Program-made: the position numbers and the translations under genes | Shown: positions 1 through 7,708 of the stretch, one piece after another | Position numbering within the stretch: the stretch's first letter is position 1 | Layout of the letters: the number at the start of each line of letters is the position of its first letter | Assembly (NCBI GenBank): GCA_964246015.1 | Contig: CAXTPG010000009.1 | Coordinates: 6,600 to 70,599, forward strand | From: JBBROS01 sp964246015 | GTDB taxonomy: Bacteria; Pseudomonadota; Alphaproteobacteria; Acetobacterales; Acetobacteraceae | Direction: 5' to 3' | Length of the DNA: 64,000 bases | Notes under the pieces: generated by a model | What the model was told of the DNA's origin: nothing | What the model saw: the letters and a program-made list of their open reading frames with translations, nothing else | Databases searched by the model: none

Positions 1-2
1 TC

Positions 3-578
3 GGGCCCGAGGGCGTCGCGATCCTCCTCCCCATCATCGCGCTGCACTCCATGCTCCTCCTCCCTATCGCCACCATGCTGATCGAGGCCGAGGGCAGGGG
101 CACCCGCAACCCCCTCCGCATCGTCTGGGCCACGCTGCCCTCCCTCATCCGCAATCCCATCATCGTGGCCCTCCTGGCCGCCATCGCCTGGCGAGCCATG
201 GACATCCCCGTCCCCCTCCCGCTCCATCGCCTGCTGGCCATGCTCGGCGGCTCCGGCCCCACCCTCGCGCTGTTCGGCCTGGGCGCCAGCCTCCCGGACT
301 TCGCCGCCCAGGGAAACCTGCGCGAGACCGGCCTCGCGATCGGCCTCAAGCTGATCGTGCAGCCCGCCCTGGTCTGGGCCGCCGCGCATGTCGCCGGCCT
401 GGGCCCGCTCCCCACCGCCGTCGCCGTCCTGACCGCCGGCGCCCCCACCGGCGCCAACGCCTTCTTCCTGGCCCGGCGCACGCAGGTCGCCGCAGCCTCC
501 AGCGCCGGCGCCGTCGTCGCCGCGACGGCCCTGTCGATCGTGACCCTCTCGATCCTCCTGGCCGGCGTCAGGCCCTAA
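3..578 (+). CDS. AEC-family (auxin efflux carrier-like) transporter, C-terminal part
   Basis: The reading frame is open from the window edge, so the N-terminus lies outside. What remains is about 190 residues with several hydrophobic helices and small-residue-rich loops, including GLGASLP and TAGAPTGANAFFLA, which match the C-terminal half of AEC family permeases. These are inner-membrane transporters of organic anions or small metabolites; the substrate cannot be read from this fragment. The stop codon overlaps by 4 bases the stop of the convergent creatininase-family gene. Family assignment is fairly sure, the substrate unknown. Confidence 0.8.
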   Translation, partial: GPEGVAILLPIIALHSMLLLPIATMLIEAEGRGTRNPLRIVWATLPSLIRNPIIVALLAAIAWRAMDIPVPLPLHRLLAMLGGSGPTLALFGLGASLPDFAAQGNLRETGLAIGLKLIVQPALVWAAAHVAGLGPLPTAVAVLTAGAPTGANAFFLARRTQVAAASSAGAVVAATALSIVTLSILLAGVRP

Positions 579-1387
579 CCCTGCATCGCCCAATGCGCGC
601 AGAACCGCGCCCCCACATCCGTCAGCTTCTCCACCAGCGCCGCCCCCGTCTCCGCCGAGCACAGATGCGGGTCCCCCGCCCCCACCGCGGTCGGCGACGT
701 CGCGTCATACTCCAGCGGCATTCCCACCTCCGCCCCGTCGAACCGCGCGACACCCCACCCCGTCATGTCCAGCCCCTTGAACGTCCGCGCCTCCGCAGGC
801 CCCGGCATCAGATCGGCCCGCACCCGCTCCGGAAACAGATGCAGCGCGATGCTGGTCAACGGGTCGGCCCCGTGGCTGCTGACCTGCCGGGCCTTCTCCG
901 CCCCCACGATGCCCGGCAGCAACCCGTACCCGATCCGCCACAGATACAGGCTCGGGATCGTCACCCCCTGCGTCCGGTGGATCTCGCTCGTCACGTCATG
1001 GATGGGCCCCACGTTCCCCCCATGCCCGTTGATGACGATCAACCGCGTCGCCCCATGCCGCAGCAGGCACCCGAACATGTCGACCAGCACGGCCCGCAGC
1101 GTCGCCGGCGAGATCGCGATTCCCCCCGGCATCGCCCCGAAGAAATCGGCCCCCCCGAACGGCAGCACCGGCGCCACCAGCGTCCGCGTTCCCACCTCCG
1201 ACGCGCGCACGGCGATCCGCTCCGCAATGGCCTCCGCCAGCAGGTAATCGCCCATCGGCGCATGCGGCCCCTGATCCTCATGACTGCCCATGGGCAGCAG
1301 GATCACCGGATTTTCCGCCAGCAGCCCGCGCGCCACCCCCCCGGCGATGGCGCCCATGTGCACGAGGGGCGATGTGGTGGCGACCAT
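575..1387 (-). CDS. Creatininase-family amidohydrolase
   Basis: The 270-residue protein has the creatininase-fold metal-binding signatures: PMGSHEDQGPHAPMGDY around residues 32-48 (Glu37, His42 and Asp47 in ligand positions) and INGHGGN at 119-125. Family members hydrolyse cyclic or linear amides (creatinine, mycofactocin precursor, formamidopyrimidines) with a divalent metal; the sequence does not decide the substrate. The length is normal for the family. It is convergent with the AEC transporter, overlapping it by 4 bases, and its start lies 84 bases left of the tRNA-Thr gene. Confidence 0.85.
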   Translation of the reverse strand: MVATTSPLVHMGAIAGGVARGLLAENPVILLPMGSHEDQGPHAPMGDYLLAEAIAERIAVRASEVGTRTLVAPVLPFGGADFFGAMPGGIAISPATLRAVLVDMFGCLLRHGATRLIVINGHGGNVGPIHDVTSEIHRTQGVTIPSLYLWRIGYGLLPGIVGAEKARQVSSHGADPLTSIALHLFPERVRADLMPGPAEARTFKGLDMTGWGVARFDGAEVGMPLEYDATSPTAVGAGDPHLCSAETGAALVEKLTDVGARFCAHWAMQG

Positions 1388-1471
1388 GCGTGTGCTCCGA
1401 CTGCGAGCGGGTACGCTAGTCCCGCACCAGCGGTTGCGGCAAGGATGCCCCGGTTGTATACGGCCCGGCGT

Positions 1472-1543
1472 GCCGACGTAGCTCAGTGGTAGAGCAGCTG
1501 ATTCGTAATCAGCAGGTCCTCAGTTCAATCCTGAGCGTCGGCA
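1472..1543 (+). tRNA. tRNA-Thr (anticodon CGT), attachment site of the prophage
   Basis: A 72-nt cloverleaf folds with a 7-bp acceptor stem (GCCGACG/CGTCGGC), D arm GCTC/GAGC, anticodon stem GCTGA/TCAGC with loop TTCGTAA (anticodon CGT, reading ACG, Thr), T arm CTCAG/CTGAG with loop TTCAATC, and discriminator A. No CCA is encoded here: the bases after the discriminator are TTC. The copy at the other prophage end is followed by CCA, so the CCA was probably lost from this gene when the phage replaced its 3' half. Confidence 0.95.
1500..1543 (+). other. attL core (3' half of tRNA-Thr)
   Basis: These 44 bases, from the anticodon arm through the discriminator, are repeated without mismatch at 46299-46342. 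The identity stops sharply on both sides. Integration into a tRNA 3' half with the integrase gene next to it is the usual arrangement for tyrosine-recombinase phages. Confidence 0.95.
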
Positions 1544-1579
1544 TTCCTTTTCAACGGGTTATCCCATGTTCGCTGGATG

Positions 1580-2161
1580 CTAGACAGTCCGGGGTCCCGA
1601 CGTAGCCACAGGCCTTCCCGATGTGTTCCTCCGCGTCACTGCCTTTGCGAGCCGGATAAGGTGGTCTTCGCCCCATTCGCCCATCGCCCAATTGGCGATG
1701 ATCGACACGACGCGGACGTTGTTGACGGTGTATCCGAGTGATCGGTCGATCCGGTCGAGGCTTGGCCTCCACGGGCTGTAGTAGGCGCCGACTGGTTTGC
1801 TGACGAGATCGAAGGGCAGTCCGCTCACCGCACAGCGGAACCCCTGAGCGACGAGCATGGCCGTCACATCCTCGCTGCCTAGCAGCATCGGCGCACCCAT
1901 CCGCCTCGCGCGGGTCCGCGCATTGCTCAGCATGACCCGGATGTGATTCAGGATCGGCGACCGCTCTTTTGAGACAGCGTTGGCCGCGATCAGCGCCTTC
2001 CAGGCGCCGGCTAAGGCTTGGGCCTGACGCTCCGCCTCTTGAAGATCGGGGGCATCGAGGCGCATCGACCGCGCCCCAGCCGTCGCCGCTTCCAACGACG
2101 GGCGGAAGTAGAAGTAAGTGTTTTCCGCGACTCTGTAGTGCTTGAGATAGCCCGCGGTCAC
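1580..2161 (-). CDS. HNH-type nuclease-like protein with integrase-like N-terminus
   Basis: A 193-residue protein starting at GTG 2161, which overlaps the integrase stop (GTGA), the same coupling seen through this operon. The C-terminal half contains RPSLDRIDRSLGYTVNNVRV, the pattern of HNH-fold proteins that tag phage and plasmid ends, with GFRCAVSGLPF before it (a single Cys in that segment). The N-terminus (YLKHYRVAENTYFYFRP, then a helical Ala-rich stretch) has the same layout as the first 55 residues of the adjacent integrase (YLQIYRVRGKPYAYYRRD). Role unknown; an accessory factor of recombination or a nuclease are both possible. Confidence 0.75.
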   Translation of the reverse strand: MTAGYLKHYRVAENTYFYFRPSLEAATAGARSMRLDAPDLQEAERQAQALAGAWKALIAANAVSKERSPILNHIRVMLSNARTRARRMGAPMLLGSEDVTAMLVAQGFRCAVSGLPFDLVSKPVGAYYSPWRPSLDRIDRSLGYTVNNVRVVSIIANWAMGEWGEDHLIRLAKAVTRRNTSGRPVATSGPRTV

Positions 2162-3249
2162 TTCCGTGCCTGCGGTCGCCGCTTCGGCAGTGCATGGATG
2201 GCCGCGCGCGCTAGCTTTTCCTGCCGCGCCCCGGCCGAATAATGGGCCACCATGTCCCGAGTCCGGTGGCCGGTGATCGCCGCGATCTCGGCGTCCGACG
2301 CGCCGGCCTCGGCCATGCGCGAGGCGGCCGAGTGGCGCAGCCCGTGGAATGTGCAGTTGGCCGAAAGGCCGAGCTCGGCCCGCGCTTCGGCGAAGGCGTG
2401 CTGGAAGGCCGTGTTGCTGCCGGGGCTTCCGTCCCGTGCCTTGCCCGTCCAGGCCCGGCCGTCCCGACGCGTGCACATCACGGTCGCGACCCGCTCGCCT
2501 CGGGCCAGTTCGGCGCGCAGGACGGGGTGGACCGGGATCCGCAGCTCCGCGCCGCCGTTCGGCTGGCGGCGCGACTTGCCCTGCCGCAGTGTGATCGTGC
2601 CGTCCTGGTAACGCACCCAGGGCATCGCCAGCACGTCACCCTGCCGCTGACCCGTATAGAGGGCGAGCATCACGGCGCGGCGCAACCAGGCCGGCGCCTC
2701 CTTGCCCGTCGCGGCGCCGATCTCGGCATCCGTCCACGCCCGGTGCCCGGGTCCCGTGGGCAGCGCCTTGATTCGCAGCGCCGGGTTGTCCGGCCGCCAT
2801 TCCCGATCGACGGCGAAGGCCATCAGCCGCGCGATGACAGCGACCGTGTAATTCGCCGTCCGCGGCGTGTCCTGAAGCGCCGCCCGCCGGCCAAGCACCC
2901 AGGCGCGCGGCATGCGCGCCACCCCGTGGTCGCCCCATTTGTCCAGCAGCGGCTGCAGCAGCCGGTCGTAGTCGCGCCGCGTCTTGGGCGCGAGCAGGCG
3001 ATACTCGGGATCGGCCCGGAACAACTCGACCAGAGCCTTGAAGCTGCCCGGCACGGCGGTGCTGCGTAGGGCCTGCGGCCGGGCCCGGGCCTCGGCCGCC
3101 GCGTGCGCCGCCTGGTAGGCCGCGAGGAAGGCGGGGCCCGCCGGGTCGGGCAGCCGGGTGCGAGCGCCGTCGCGGCGGTAATAGGCGTACGGCTTGCCGC
3201 GGACGCGGTAGATCTGGAGGTAGGGCAGGTCCACCGGCGCCACCGTCAT
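2158..3249 (-). CDS. int: Tyrosine-recombinase integrase
   Basis: A 363-residue site-specific recombinase with the complete catalytic set: Arg202 in TGQRQGD, Lys225 in the beta-hairpin TITLRQGK, HGLR (His302, Arg305), His328 in TGHRT and the nucleophile Tyr337 in AHYSAG. The N-terminal 55 residues form the arm-site-binding type domain and residues about 70-160 a core-binding domain. The start at ATG 3249 gives an ATGA overlap with the upstream gene; an in-frame ATG at 3261 would add four residues. It lies next to attL, so it surely performs integration into tRNA-Thr, with the excisionase-like gene upstream. Confidence 0.95.
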   Translation of the reverse strand: MTVAPVDLPYLQIYRVRGKPYAYYRRDGARTRLPDPAGPAFLAAYQAAHAAAEARARPQALRSTAVPGSFKALVELFRADPEYRLLAPKTRRDYDRLLQPLLDKWGDHGVARMPRAWVLGRRAALQDTPRTANYTVAVIARLMAFAVDREWRPDNPALRIKALPTGPGHRAWTDAEIGAATGKEAPAWLRRAVMLALYTGQRQGDVLAMPWVRYQDGTITLRQGKSRRQPNGGAELRIPVHPVLRAELARGERVATVMCTRRDGRAWTGKARDGSPGSNTAFQHAFAEARAELGLSANCTFHGLRHSAASRMAEAGASDAEIAAITGHRTRDMVAHYSAGARQEKLARAAIHALPKRRPQARK

Positions 3250-3491
3250 CCCTCCATCCACTCCCTGCCGTCCAGGGCGTGGGATGGTGCGGGGCGGTCC
3301 GCCAGACGGTCAAGCAGGCGGTCGAGGTCCTCACGCAGGTAGACCACGACCCGCCGGGTGATGTGCACGGGCTTGATGCCCTGAGCCTCGGCAACGCGCC
3401 GGAGCGTGCTGTCGGAGACGCCGACGTAGTACGCCGCCATGTCGGGCCGCAGGCCGCGCGGCGGCCAGGCTGGCGGCGACTCCGGCTTCAC
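3246..3491 (-). CDS. Small helix-turn-helix, excisionase/AlpA-like protein
   Basis: An 81-residue protein starting at GTG 3491 (GTGA overlap with the J-domain gene stop). Residues 18-60 read as a MerR/AlpA-type winged helix: MAAYYVGVSDSTLRRVAEAQ, then an Ile/Val-rich strand and YLREDLDRLLDRL. Proteins of this size directly upstream of an integrase usually act as recombination directionality factors or helper transcription regulators. Directionality factor is the better guess from position, but not shown. Confidence 0.75.
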   Translation of the reverse strand: MKPESPPAWPPRGLRPDMAAYYVGVSDSTLRRVAEAQGIKPVHITRRVVVYLREDLDRLLDRLADRPAPSHALDGREWMEG

Positions 3492-4102
3492 CGCAGCATC
3501 TCGCGCCGGGCCTGGGCGATCGCCGCGTTCAGCCTCGCCGCGCGGTCTTCCGACCCGCCCGCGTCCGGATGGGCGAACTTCATCTTCCGGCGATACTCGG
3601 CCTCGGCCGCGGCCAGCGTGGACGGTTTGCCGAGCACCGTGAACCAGTCGTCCGGGTTGGTCGGCGGCGGCAGGGCGGCGAAGCCCGCGAAGGCCTGCTC
3701 CAGCGTGCCGACGCCCCATCGGTCCTGCCCTCGCAGCGCCTCGATGTGCGCGGCGATCGCGGCCATGTTGCCGGCCACGCGGTCCCAGCGATCGCAGGCC
3801 AGCACGATCGCCCGGCCGCCGAGCCGGAAGTAGAGTGCCACGCCAGGATCCGCTGGGTCGGCAGCGCCGGCCCGGACCTGGCCGTCGAGGCGCAGCTCGA
3901 GGTTGGTCGAGAGCACGACGTAGCCCGCGCCCAGGCGCTCGACCTGGTCGGACAGTCGGGAGCGGGCATCCGAGACGGTCACATGCCGTCTGATCGGCTG
4001 GCTGGTCTGGCTGCGGAAGGCAGCCGGCTTGCGCTGCCCGGACGGCGTTCGCGGCTGCCAACTCGGCCAGGACAGCGGGTAGGCCGTCACGCCCTCGGTC
4101 AC
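3488..4102 (-). CDS. Phage J-domain (DnaJ-like) protein
   Basis: 204 residues, start GTG 4102 in a GTGA overlap with the gene upstream. The C-terminus has a J-domain-like helix pair with the HPD signature (KMKFAHPDAGGS, residues about 178-189) followed by an Arg-rich helix; the HPD tripeptide is what stimulates Hsp70 ATPase. The preceding region has ALYFRLGGRAIVLACDRWDRV and NPDDWFTVLG, a layout seen in J-domain proteins of alphaproteobacterial phages. Likely a co-chaperone that directs host DnaK to a phage protein; the target is unknown. Confidence 0.75.
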   Translation of the reverse strand: MTEGVTAYPLSWPSWQPRTPSGQRKPAAFRSQTSQPIRRHVTVSDARSRLSDQVERLGAGYVVLSTNLELRLDGQVRAGAADPADPGVALYFRLGGRAIVLACDRWDRVAGNMAAIAAHIEALRGQDRWGVGTLEQAFAGFAALPPPTNPDDWFTVLGKPSTLAAAEAEYRRKMKFAHPDAGGSEDRAARLNAAIAQARREMLR

Positions 4103-4800
4103 GACATGCGGCCCCGCCGCTGTGGCATCGGCGGCAGCCCCCGCGTCACCTCGAATGGCGACAGGTGGAGCGACAGGCGGCGATCGTTGATGCGGCGGAT
4201 GCCGGCCCGGCTCGGCTCCGCAGTGATCTGCTGGGCGGCGGCCCACTCCTCCACCGTCTCCCAGTCGGCCGGCACGGCCTCGAGGCGGGGCGGCGCCGGC
4301 CGGTATCCCGGCTCCGGACGAGCAGGGCCATGCACGGGCGCCGGCGGCTCCTGCACCAGGTGCAGGCGGGCCGGTTCGGCTGCTTCCAGCCCTGGAGGCG
4401 GCGAGGACGCGCGCGTCCGTCCCGGCCGATGCAGGCCCATGCCGGCGGCGTAGATGCCGACCAGCCGGGCCGTCACAGGCGGTCCCGGCAAGGCGTTGCA
4501 CTCGTCCGCGATCTCGGCCGCGTCCAGGCCGGTCGGATAGTGACGCCGCAGGATCGCCCTGCGCTCTCCGGACCAGCGCTTGCCCTTCGGCTCCGCCGCA
4601 GGCTCGGACGTCGGCGCCGCCACCGGCGTCGCTGCCACGGCCACGTCGACCTCGCTCGCCGCCGCCGGCGAGACACGTGGCGCGGGCCGCGCGGCCGGCA
4701 TCAGCGCGTCAACGAGGCGCATGATCACCTCGGCCGCCGCCGGCGAGAGATCGAGCTGCACCTGCAGCACAAGAGGCTTCACGCCCCCCCCCCCCCGCAC
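4099..4800 (-). CDS. Hypothetical phage protein with a G13 tract at its start (possibly switchable)
   Basis: The conserved-looking body begins VKPLVLQVQLDLSPAAAEVI and runs 227 residues; a central block KRWSGERRAILRRHYPTGLD followed by AEIADECNALPGPPVTARLV resembles the HTH-like helices of GcrA/SANT-type phage proteins. The open frame reaches GTG 4800, through the tract. The best start signal is instead ATG 4810 (bases 4808-4810), preceded by AAGGAGGG, but with 13 Gs it is out of frame with the body and stops after 33 codons; 12 or 15 Gs would put it in frame. GTG 4782, just after the tract, is the third option. The upstream gene stops at 4821. Confidence 0.7.
   Translation of the reverse strand: MRGGGGVKPLVLQVQLDLSPAAAEVIMRLVDALMPAARPAPRVSPAAASEVDVAVAATPVAAPTSEPAAEPKGKRWSGERRAILRRHYPTGLDAAEIADECNALPGPPVTARLVGIYAAGMGLHRPGRTRASSPPPGLEAAEPARLHLVQEPPAPVHGPARPEPGYRPAPPRLEAVPADWETVEEWAAAQQITAEPSRAGIRRINDRRLSLHLSPFEVTRGLPPMPQRRGRMS
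4784..4796. repeat. Homopolymer tract (C13 on plus, G13 on the coding strand)
   Basis: Thirteen consecutive Cs on the plus strand, directly followed by GCACA. On the coding strand the tract lies between a strong ribosome binding site/ATG (4810) and the body of the gene ending at 4099, so a change in length moves the reading frame. Tract length in an assembly may be wrong by one or more bases. Confidence 0.9.
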
Positions 4801-4820
4801 AACGTGTCATCGTCCCTCCT

Positions 4821-5012
4821 TCATGCGCCGATGCGCCGCGCCATCTGCCGTGTCGTCATCCAGGCCAGCGCGTGATGAGCCCGCCGCGTCGCGTGCATCG
4901 CCCGCACGGCCTCGATCCAGATCTGCCGCGGGTCGCGGCGGCAGGCCTGCAGCTCGCGCCAGCGCTCCCGCTCCGCGCGGCGCCGCTCCGCATCGAGCGT
5001 CTCATCGCGCAT
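4821..5012 (-). CDS. Small basic hypothetical protein
   Basis: 63 residues, very rich in Arg and Glu at the N-terminus (ETLDAERRRAERERWRELQ), then a helix DPRQIWIEAVRAMHATRRAHHAL; probably all helical. It overlaps the upstream gene by 11 bases and its stop is followed at once by the AAGGAGGG ribosome binding site of the next start (ATG 4810). No family recognised. Confidence 0.6.
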   Translation of the reverse strand: MRDETLDAERRRAERERWRELQACRRDPRQIWIEAVRAMHATRRAHHALAWMTTRQMARRIGA

Positions 5013-5571
5013 AGGTCAGGGCCCCCGCCCCGATCGGCGGCTTCGCCGGCGTCGGCAGAACGACGGCTGCGCGGCCCGCCTCCGTGATGCCCCAGACCTC
5101 CGCGGGCCGCGGGTCCGCCGTCTCGCGCCGGACGAGGCCGCGGCGCTCGAGGCTCTCCATGATTCGGGTGGTGCGATACAGCCCGCCGATGTGCCAGCCG
5201 CACCCGAAGCACCAGGTGCCGTGCAGCCGCACCATCTCGGCCAGCGCCTGCAGCTGGTCGGGGCCCATGCGCAGGCGATGGATCGAACGGGGCGCCGTCG
5301 CCCCGGACTGGCGGCTACGGCGCGGCCGCTTCGGGTCGGCTTGCCAGCGCCAGCTCTGGCTGCAGTCGGCGCCGAACCCCGGGAGCGCGTCGCAGCAGGG
5401 CTGCAACCGGCCGCCCAGGAACGGCACGGCGAGCAGGGTCGTGGCGGCCGCAGGCTCGATCGGCGTGCCGCCGGACAGCCGCCAGGACCGCATCTCGCCG
5501 GTCCCGGTGGCGATCAGGACCTCTCCGGCCCGAATCGCCTTCAGGAGGTTTTGGGGGCGAGAGCTCGTCAT
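5002..5571 (-). CDS. Hypothetical phage protein with winged-helix-like C-terminus
   Basis: 189 residues, ATGA-coupled to the gene upstream. Residues about 105-175 read as a MarR-like winged helix: DQLQALAEMVRLHG, TTRIMESLERRGLVRRE, then EVWGITEAGRAAV. The N-terminal half has Cys-containing loops (LQPCCDALPGFGADC and TWCFGCGW) that could bind a metal. Probably DNA binding; target unknown. Confidence 0.65.
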   Translation of the reverse strand: MTSSRPQNLLKAIRAGEVLIATGTGEMRSWRLSGGTPIEPAAATTLLAVPFLGGRLQPCCDALPGFGADCSQSWRWQADPKRPRRSRQSGATAPRSIHRLRMGPDQLQALAEMVRLHGTWCFGCGWHIGGLYRTTRIMESLERRGLVRRETADPRPAEVWGITEAGRAAVVLPTPAKPPIGAGALTYAR

Positions 5572-5915
5572 CGGCGCCCCGCCGCACCGGGATCGTAGGT
5601 GAGCGCGAGCGGCGCCTGATGACCGATACGCCTGGGCGACGTGCGCGAGCCGGCTGTCCCGGCCGGGGCGGCGCTCGCCGCAGCGCCACGGGCCTCGGCC
5701 GCCTGCGGCCGTGCCGCAGTGACTTCGCCGCCTTCCATGTGGACCTCTCCCAAGGCGGTCCGCCCAGTCGGCGTCCAGGGATCGCGCCAGCCGCCGTTGC
5801 GTTCGACTTCGATCAACGGAGCCAGCGCCGCCATGAGCCGCGCCGCTTCGGCCGCCGTGCAGGCGAAATCGCGGATGCCCAACCGGACGACCATCATCTG
5901 CGGCGACCTCGCCAT
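5568..5915 (-). CDS. Hypothetical phage protein
   Basis: 115 residues from ATG 5915 (TGATG with the upstream stop; GTG 5918 is an alternative). The N-terminal half, VVRLGIRDFACTAAEAARLM and LIEVERNGGWRDPWTPTGRT, looks folded; the C-terminal 45 residues are Ala/Pro-rich. No family recognised. Confidence 0.6.
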   Translation of the reverse strand: MARSPQMMVVRLGIRDFACTAAEAARLMAALAPLIEVERNGGWRDPWTPTGRTALGEVHMEGGEVTAARPQAAEARGAAASAAPAGTAGSRTSPRRIGHQAPLALTYDPGAAGRR

Positions 5916-6148
5916 CACGCGTATTCCGGCGCCCGGCGGCGCAGCTCGGCCGCCAGCGTCCGGACGGCGCGGGCGCCGCGGGGTTCGATGGGGCCGACCG
6001 TCGCCATCTGCTCGCAGGCCTCGGCCAGCAGCAGCAGGTAGTCGGGCGTCGATCGCGGGAAGGCGACGTAGAACTCGGCCAGGTGCCGGCAGGCGGCGGG
6101 CAGATAGGGGATGACCGGCAGGTCGCGGAGCGTGCGCGGGGCGGGCAT
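5915..6148 (-). CDS. Small hypothetical phage protein
   Basis: 77 residues, helical (HLAEFYVAFPRS, DYLLLLAEACEQMATVG, ARAVRTLAAELRRR). Starts at ATG 6148, sharing one base with the upstream stop (TGATG). Part of the leftward run of tiny coupled genes; no family recognised. Confidence 0.6.
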   Translation of the reverse strand: MPAPRTLRDLPVIPYLPAACRHLAEFYVAFPRSTPDYLLLLAEACEQMATVGPIEPRGARAVRTLAAELRRRAPEYA

Positions 6149-6396
6149 CAGCGGCGCCCCCCGTCGACGACGCGCAGCCCGGGCCCGGTCGCCGGCGCCG
6201 GCTCGACCGTCGACGGCCAGGCGTGCAGGCGCGCGCCGTCGTGCAGCCGGACCTCGTAGGTCGTGACGATCTCCCCCAGCTCGATCGCGCCCGTCACGGT
6301 GCCCCAGCGCACGGCGCCCTCGAGACCGCGGACCAGGCAGCGCCACCAGCTGGGGCGGTCGAGGCGTGTGTGACGAAAGGATGGCGCTGCGATCAT
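6148..6396 (-). CDS. Small hypothetical phage protein
   Basis: 82 residues, mostly beta-like (GTVTGAIELGEIVTTYEVRL then HDGARLHAWPS), with basic N-terminus. Coupled by ATGA to the gene upstream and TGATG to the gene downstream. No family recognised. Confidence 0.6.
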   Translation of the reverse strand: MIAAPSFRHTRLDRPSWWRCLVRGLEGAVRWGTVTGAIELGEIVTTYEVRLHDGARLHAWPSTVEPAPATGPGLRVVDGGRR

Positions 6397-6701
6397 GGCG
6401 GGCTCCCGGGGTGCGGTTGGCGGTAGGCGGCGCGAGCGATGCGGAGCGTGCGCAGGATGACGTCCGGACTGCCCTCGTGCCGCGCGAGCCGCGCCAGCAC
6501 GTGGCCCAGCACGGCGCCGGCGACGACGCCACGCAATCGGCCGGGGCACTGCAGCAATTCGTCGACGAGCTGGCCCGGGCGGAACGTGAGTAGCGCGCGG
6601 ATGCGGACGTATTCGCTGTCCTCCGGCACCGGCTCCCGTACGCGCGTGCCGGCATAGCGGATCGCCGTCGGATCGACCGCTTCCGGTTCGGCGGCGGTCA
6701 A
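6393..6701 (-). CDS. Small hypothetical phage protein
   Basis: 102 residues if it starts at TTG 6701, which overlaps the upstream stop (TTGA), the coupling used elsewhere in this window; the open frame extends to an ATG at 6761 inside the upstream gene. Helical: EYVRIRALLTFRPGQLVDEL, VVAGAVLGHVLARLARH. No family recognised. Confidence 0.55.
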   Translation of the reverse strand: MTAAEPEAVDPTAIRYAGTRVREPVPEDSEYVRIRALLTFRPGQLVDELLQCPGRLRGVVAGAVLGHVLARLARHEGSPDVILRTLRIARAAYRQPHPGSPP

Positions 6702-6976
6702 TGGACCGCTCCCGCCGTCCGTTCCGCCGCCATGGCGTCGCAGAGGCGCGTCGCACGCCACGCGCCTTCGACGAGCGTCTCCATCACGGCCCCGCGCCTC
6801 TCGGCCGGCGTGCAGTGCAGCAGGTGCCCGAGCGCGCAGGCGAAGGTCGACAGCGCGAGGCGCTCCTGCTCGTCCTCCGGGACCGCGCGGAGGCGTTCGA
6901 ACAGCGAGATGCAGATCCCGGCCACCTGGCGCTCGATCGTGCCGGGTTTCGGGGCGAGGTCGGCGGCGGGGGTCAT
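6698..6976 (-). CDS. Small hypothetical phage protein
   Basis: 92 residues, all helical in appearance (GTIERQVAGICISLFERLRA, EDEQERLALSTFACALGHLL, VMETLVEGAWRATRLCDAM). ATGA coupled to the upstream gene. No family recognised. Confidence 0.6.
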   Translation of the reverse strand: MTPAADLAPKPGTIERQVAGICISLFERLRAVPEDEQERLALSTFACALGHLLHCTPAERRGAVMETLVEGAWRATRLCDAMAAERTAGAVH

Positions 6977-7212
6977 GGCGTGTCTCCAGAGGCGGCGTCG
7001 GGGGCGGGCAGGCGCCCGGCCATGGCGTCGATCAGGTCGGCCGGGGTGTCGTCGCCGAACACCAGCATCCGCGTGCCGCTGCCCGAGTGCCGGGCGATCA
7101 GCGTGATGCGCGCGCCGGCCGGCAGCAGCGCCGCGATCCGGGCCAGGTGGATGCCGATCGTGCGCCGGCGTTCCTGCTCGGCCCGAAGCTGCGCGCTGGT
7201 GAGCTGCGTCAT
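6973..7212 (-). CDS. Small hypothetical phage protein
   Basis: 79 residues: an N-terminal helix (QLTSAQLRAEQERRRTIGIH) and a beta-rich middle (ARITLIARHSGSGTRMLVFG). ATGA overlaps with both neighbours. No family recognised. Confidence 0.6.
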   Translation of the reverse strand: MTQLTSAQLRAEQERRRTIGIHLARIAALLPAGARITLIARHSGSGTRMLVFGDDTPADLIDAMAGRLPAPDAASGDTP

Positions 7213-7448
7213 GGCTCGCCTTTCGGCAGGCGGGCGATGGCGTCGATCGTCGCCGACATGTCGTCGGCCGTGGGCGGCGCCTCCATCAGGCCCGCCTGCA
7301 GCTCGGCCTGTTCGTGATCGCGATGCACGGCGACGCCGGCGACGAACGCGAAGACCGGCACCCCGGCATCGGTGCGGCCGCGCCAAAGGCGGCAGGTGAT
7401 CCCGCGATAGACCTGCAGGACCTCCGTGGGTTCGAGCAGGAGGCGCAT
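7209..7448 (-). CDS. Small hypothetical phage protein
   Basis: 79 residues with beta-strand character (YRGITCRLWRGRTDAGVPVF, AFVAGVAVHRD) and an acidic helical C-terminus. Coupled to both neighbours. No family recognised. Confidence 0.6.
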   Translation of the reverse strand: MRLLLEPTEVLQVYRGITCRLWRGRTDAGVPVFAFVAGVAVHRDHEQAELQAGLMEAPPTADDMSATIDAIARLPKGEP

Positions 7449-7708
7449 CAGACGTTGCGCGCCGGCGCGAGAGCATCGTAGAGGTCGGCCCCGTCGAGGC
7501 TGCCTTGCACGATCGTCGCCGCGATCGACGGCCGTTCGGCCCGTTCGACGTCGGGCCGGCTCAGTCCCTCCAACAGGGATGTCCCGGCGATCGAGAGCCA
7601 GACGCTCGTGCGGAGATCGATCGGAAAGCCGCCGACAATGCGATACAGGTCCTCCATCACCCCTTCTGTCAGGTCCGCAACGGCTTCCTGGCGTTCGACG
7701 TCCGTCAT
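7448..7708 (-). CDS. Small hypothetical phage protein
   Basis: 86 residues from ATG 7708 (TGATG with the small membrane gene upstream; GTG 7711 also possible). Acidic, helical (RQEAVADLTEGVMEDLYRIV). No family recognised. Confidence 0.6.
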   Translation of the reverse strand: MTDVERQEAVADLTEGVMEDLYRIVGGFPIDLRTSVWLSIAGTSLLEGLSRPDVERAERPSIAATIVQGSLDGADLYDALAPARNV

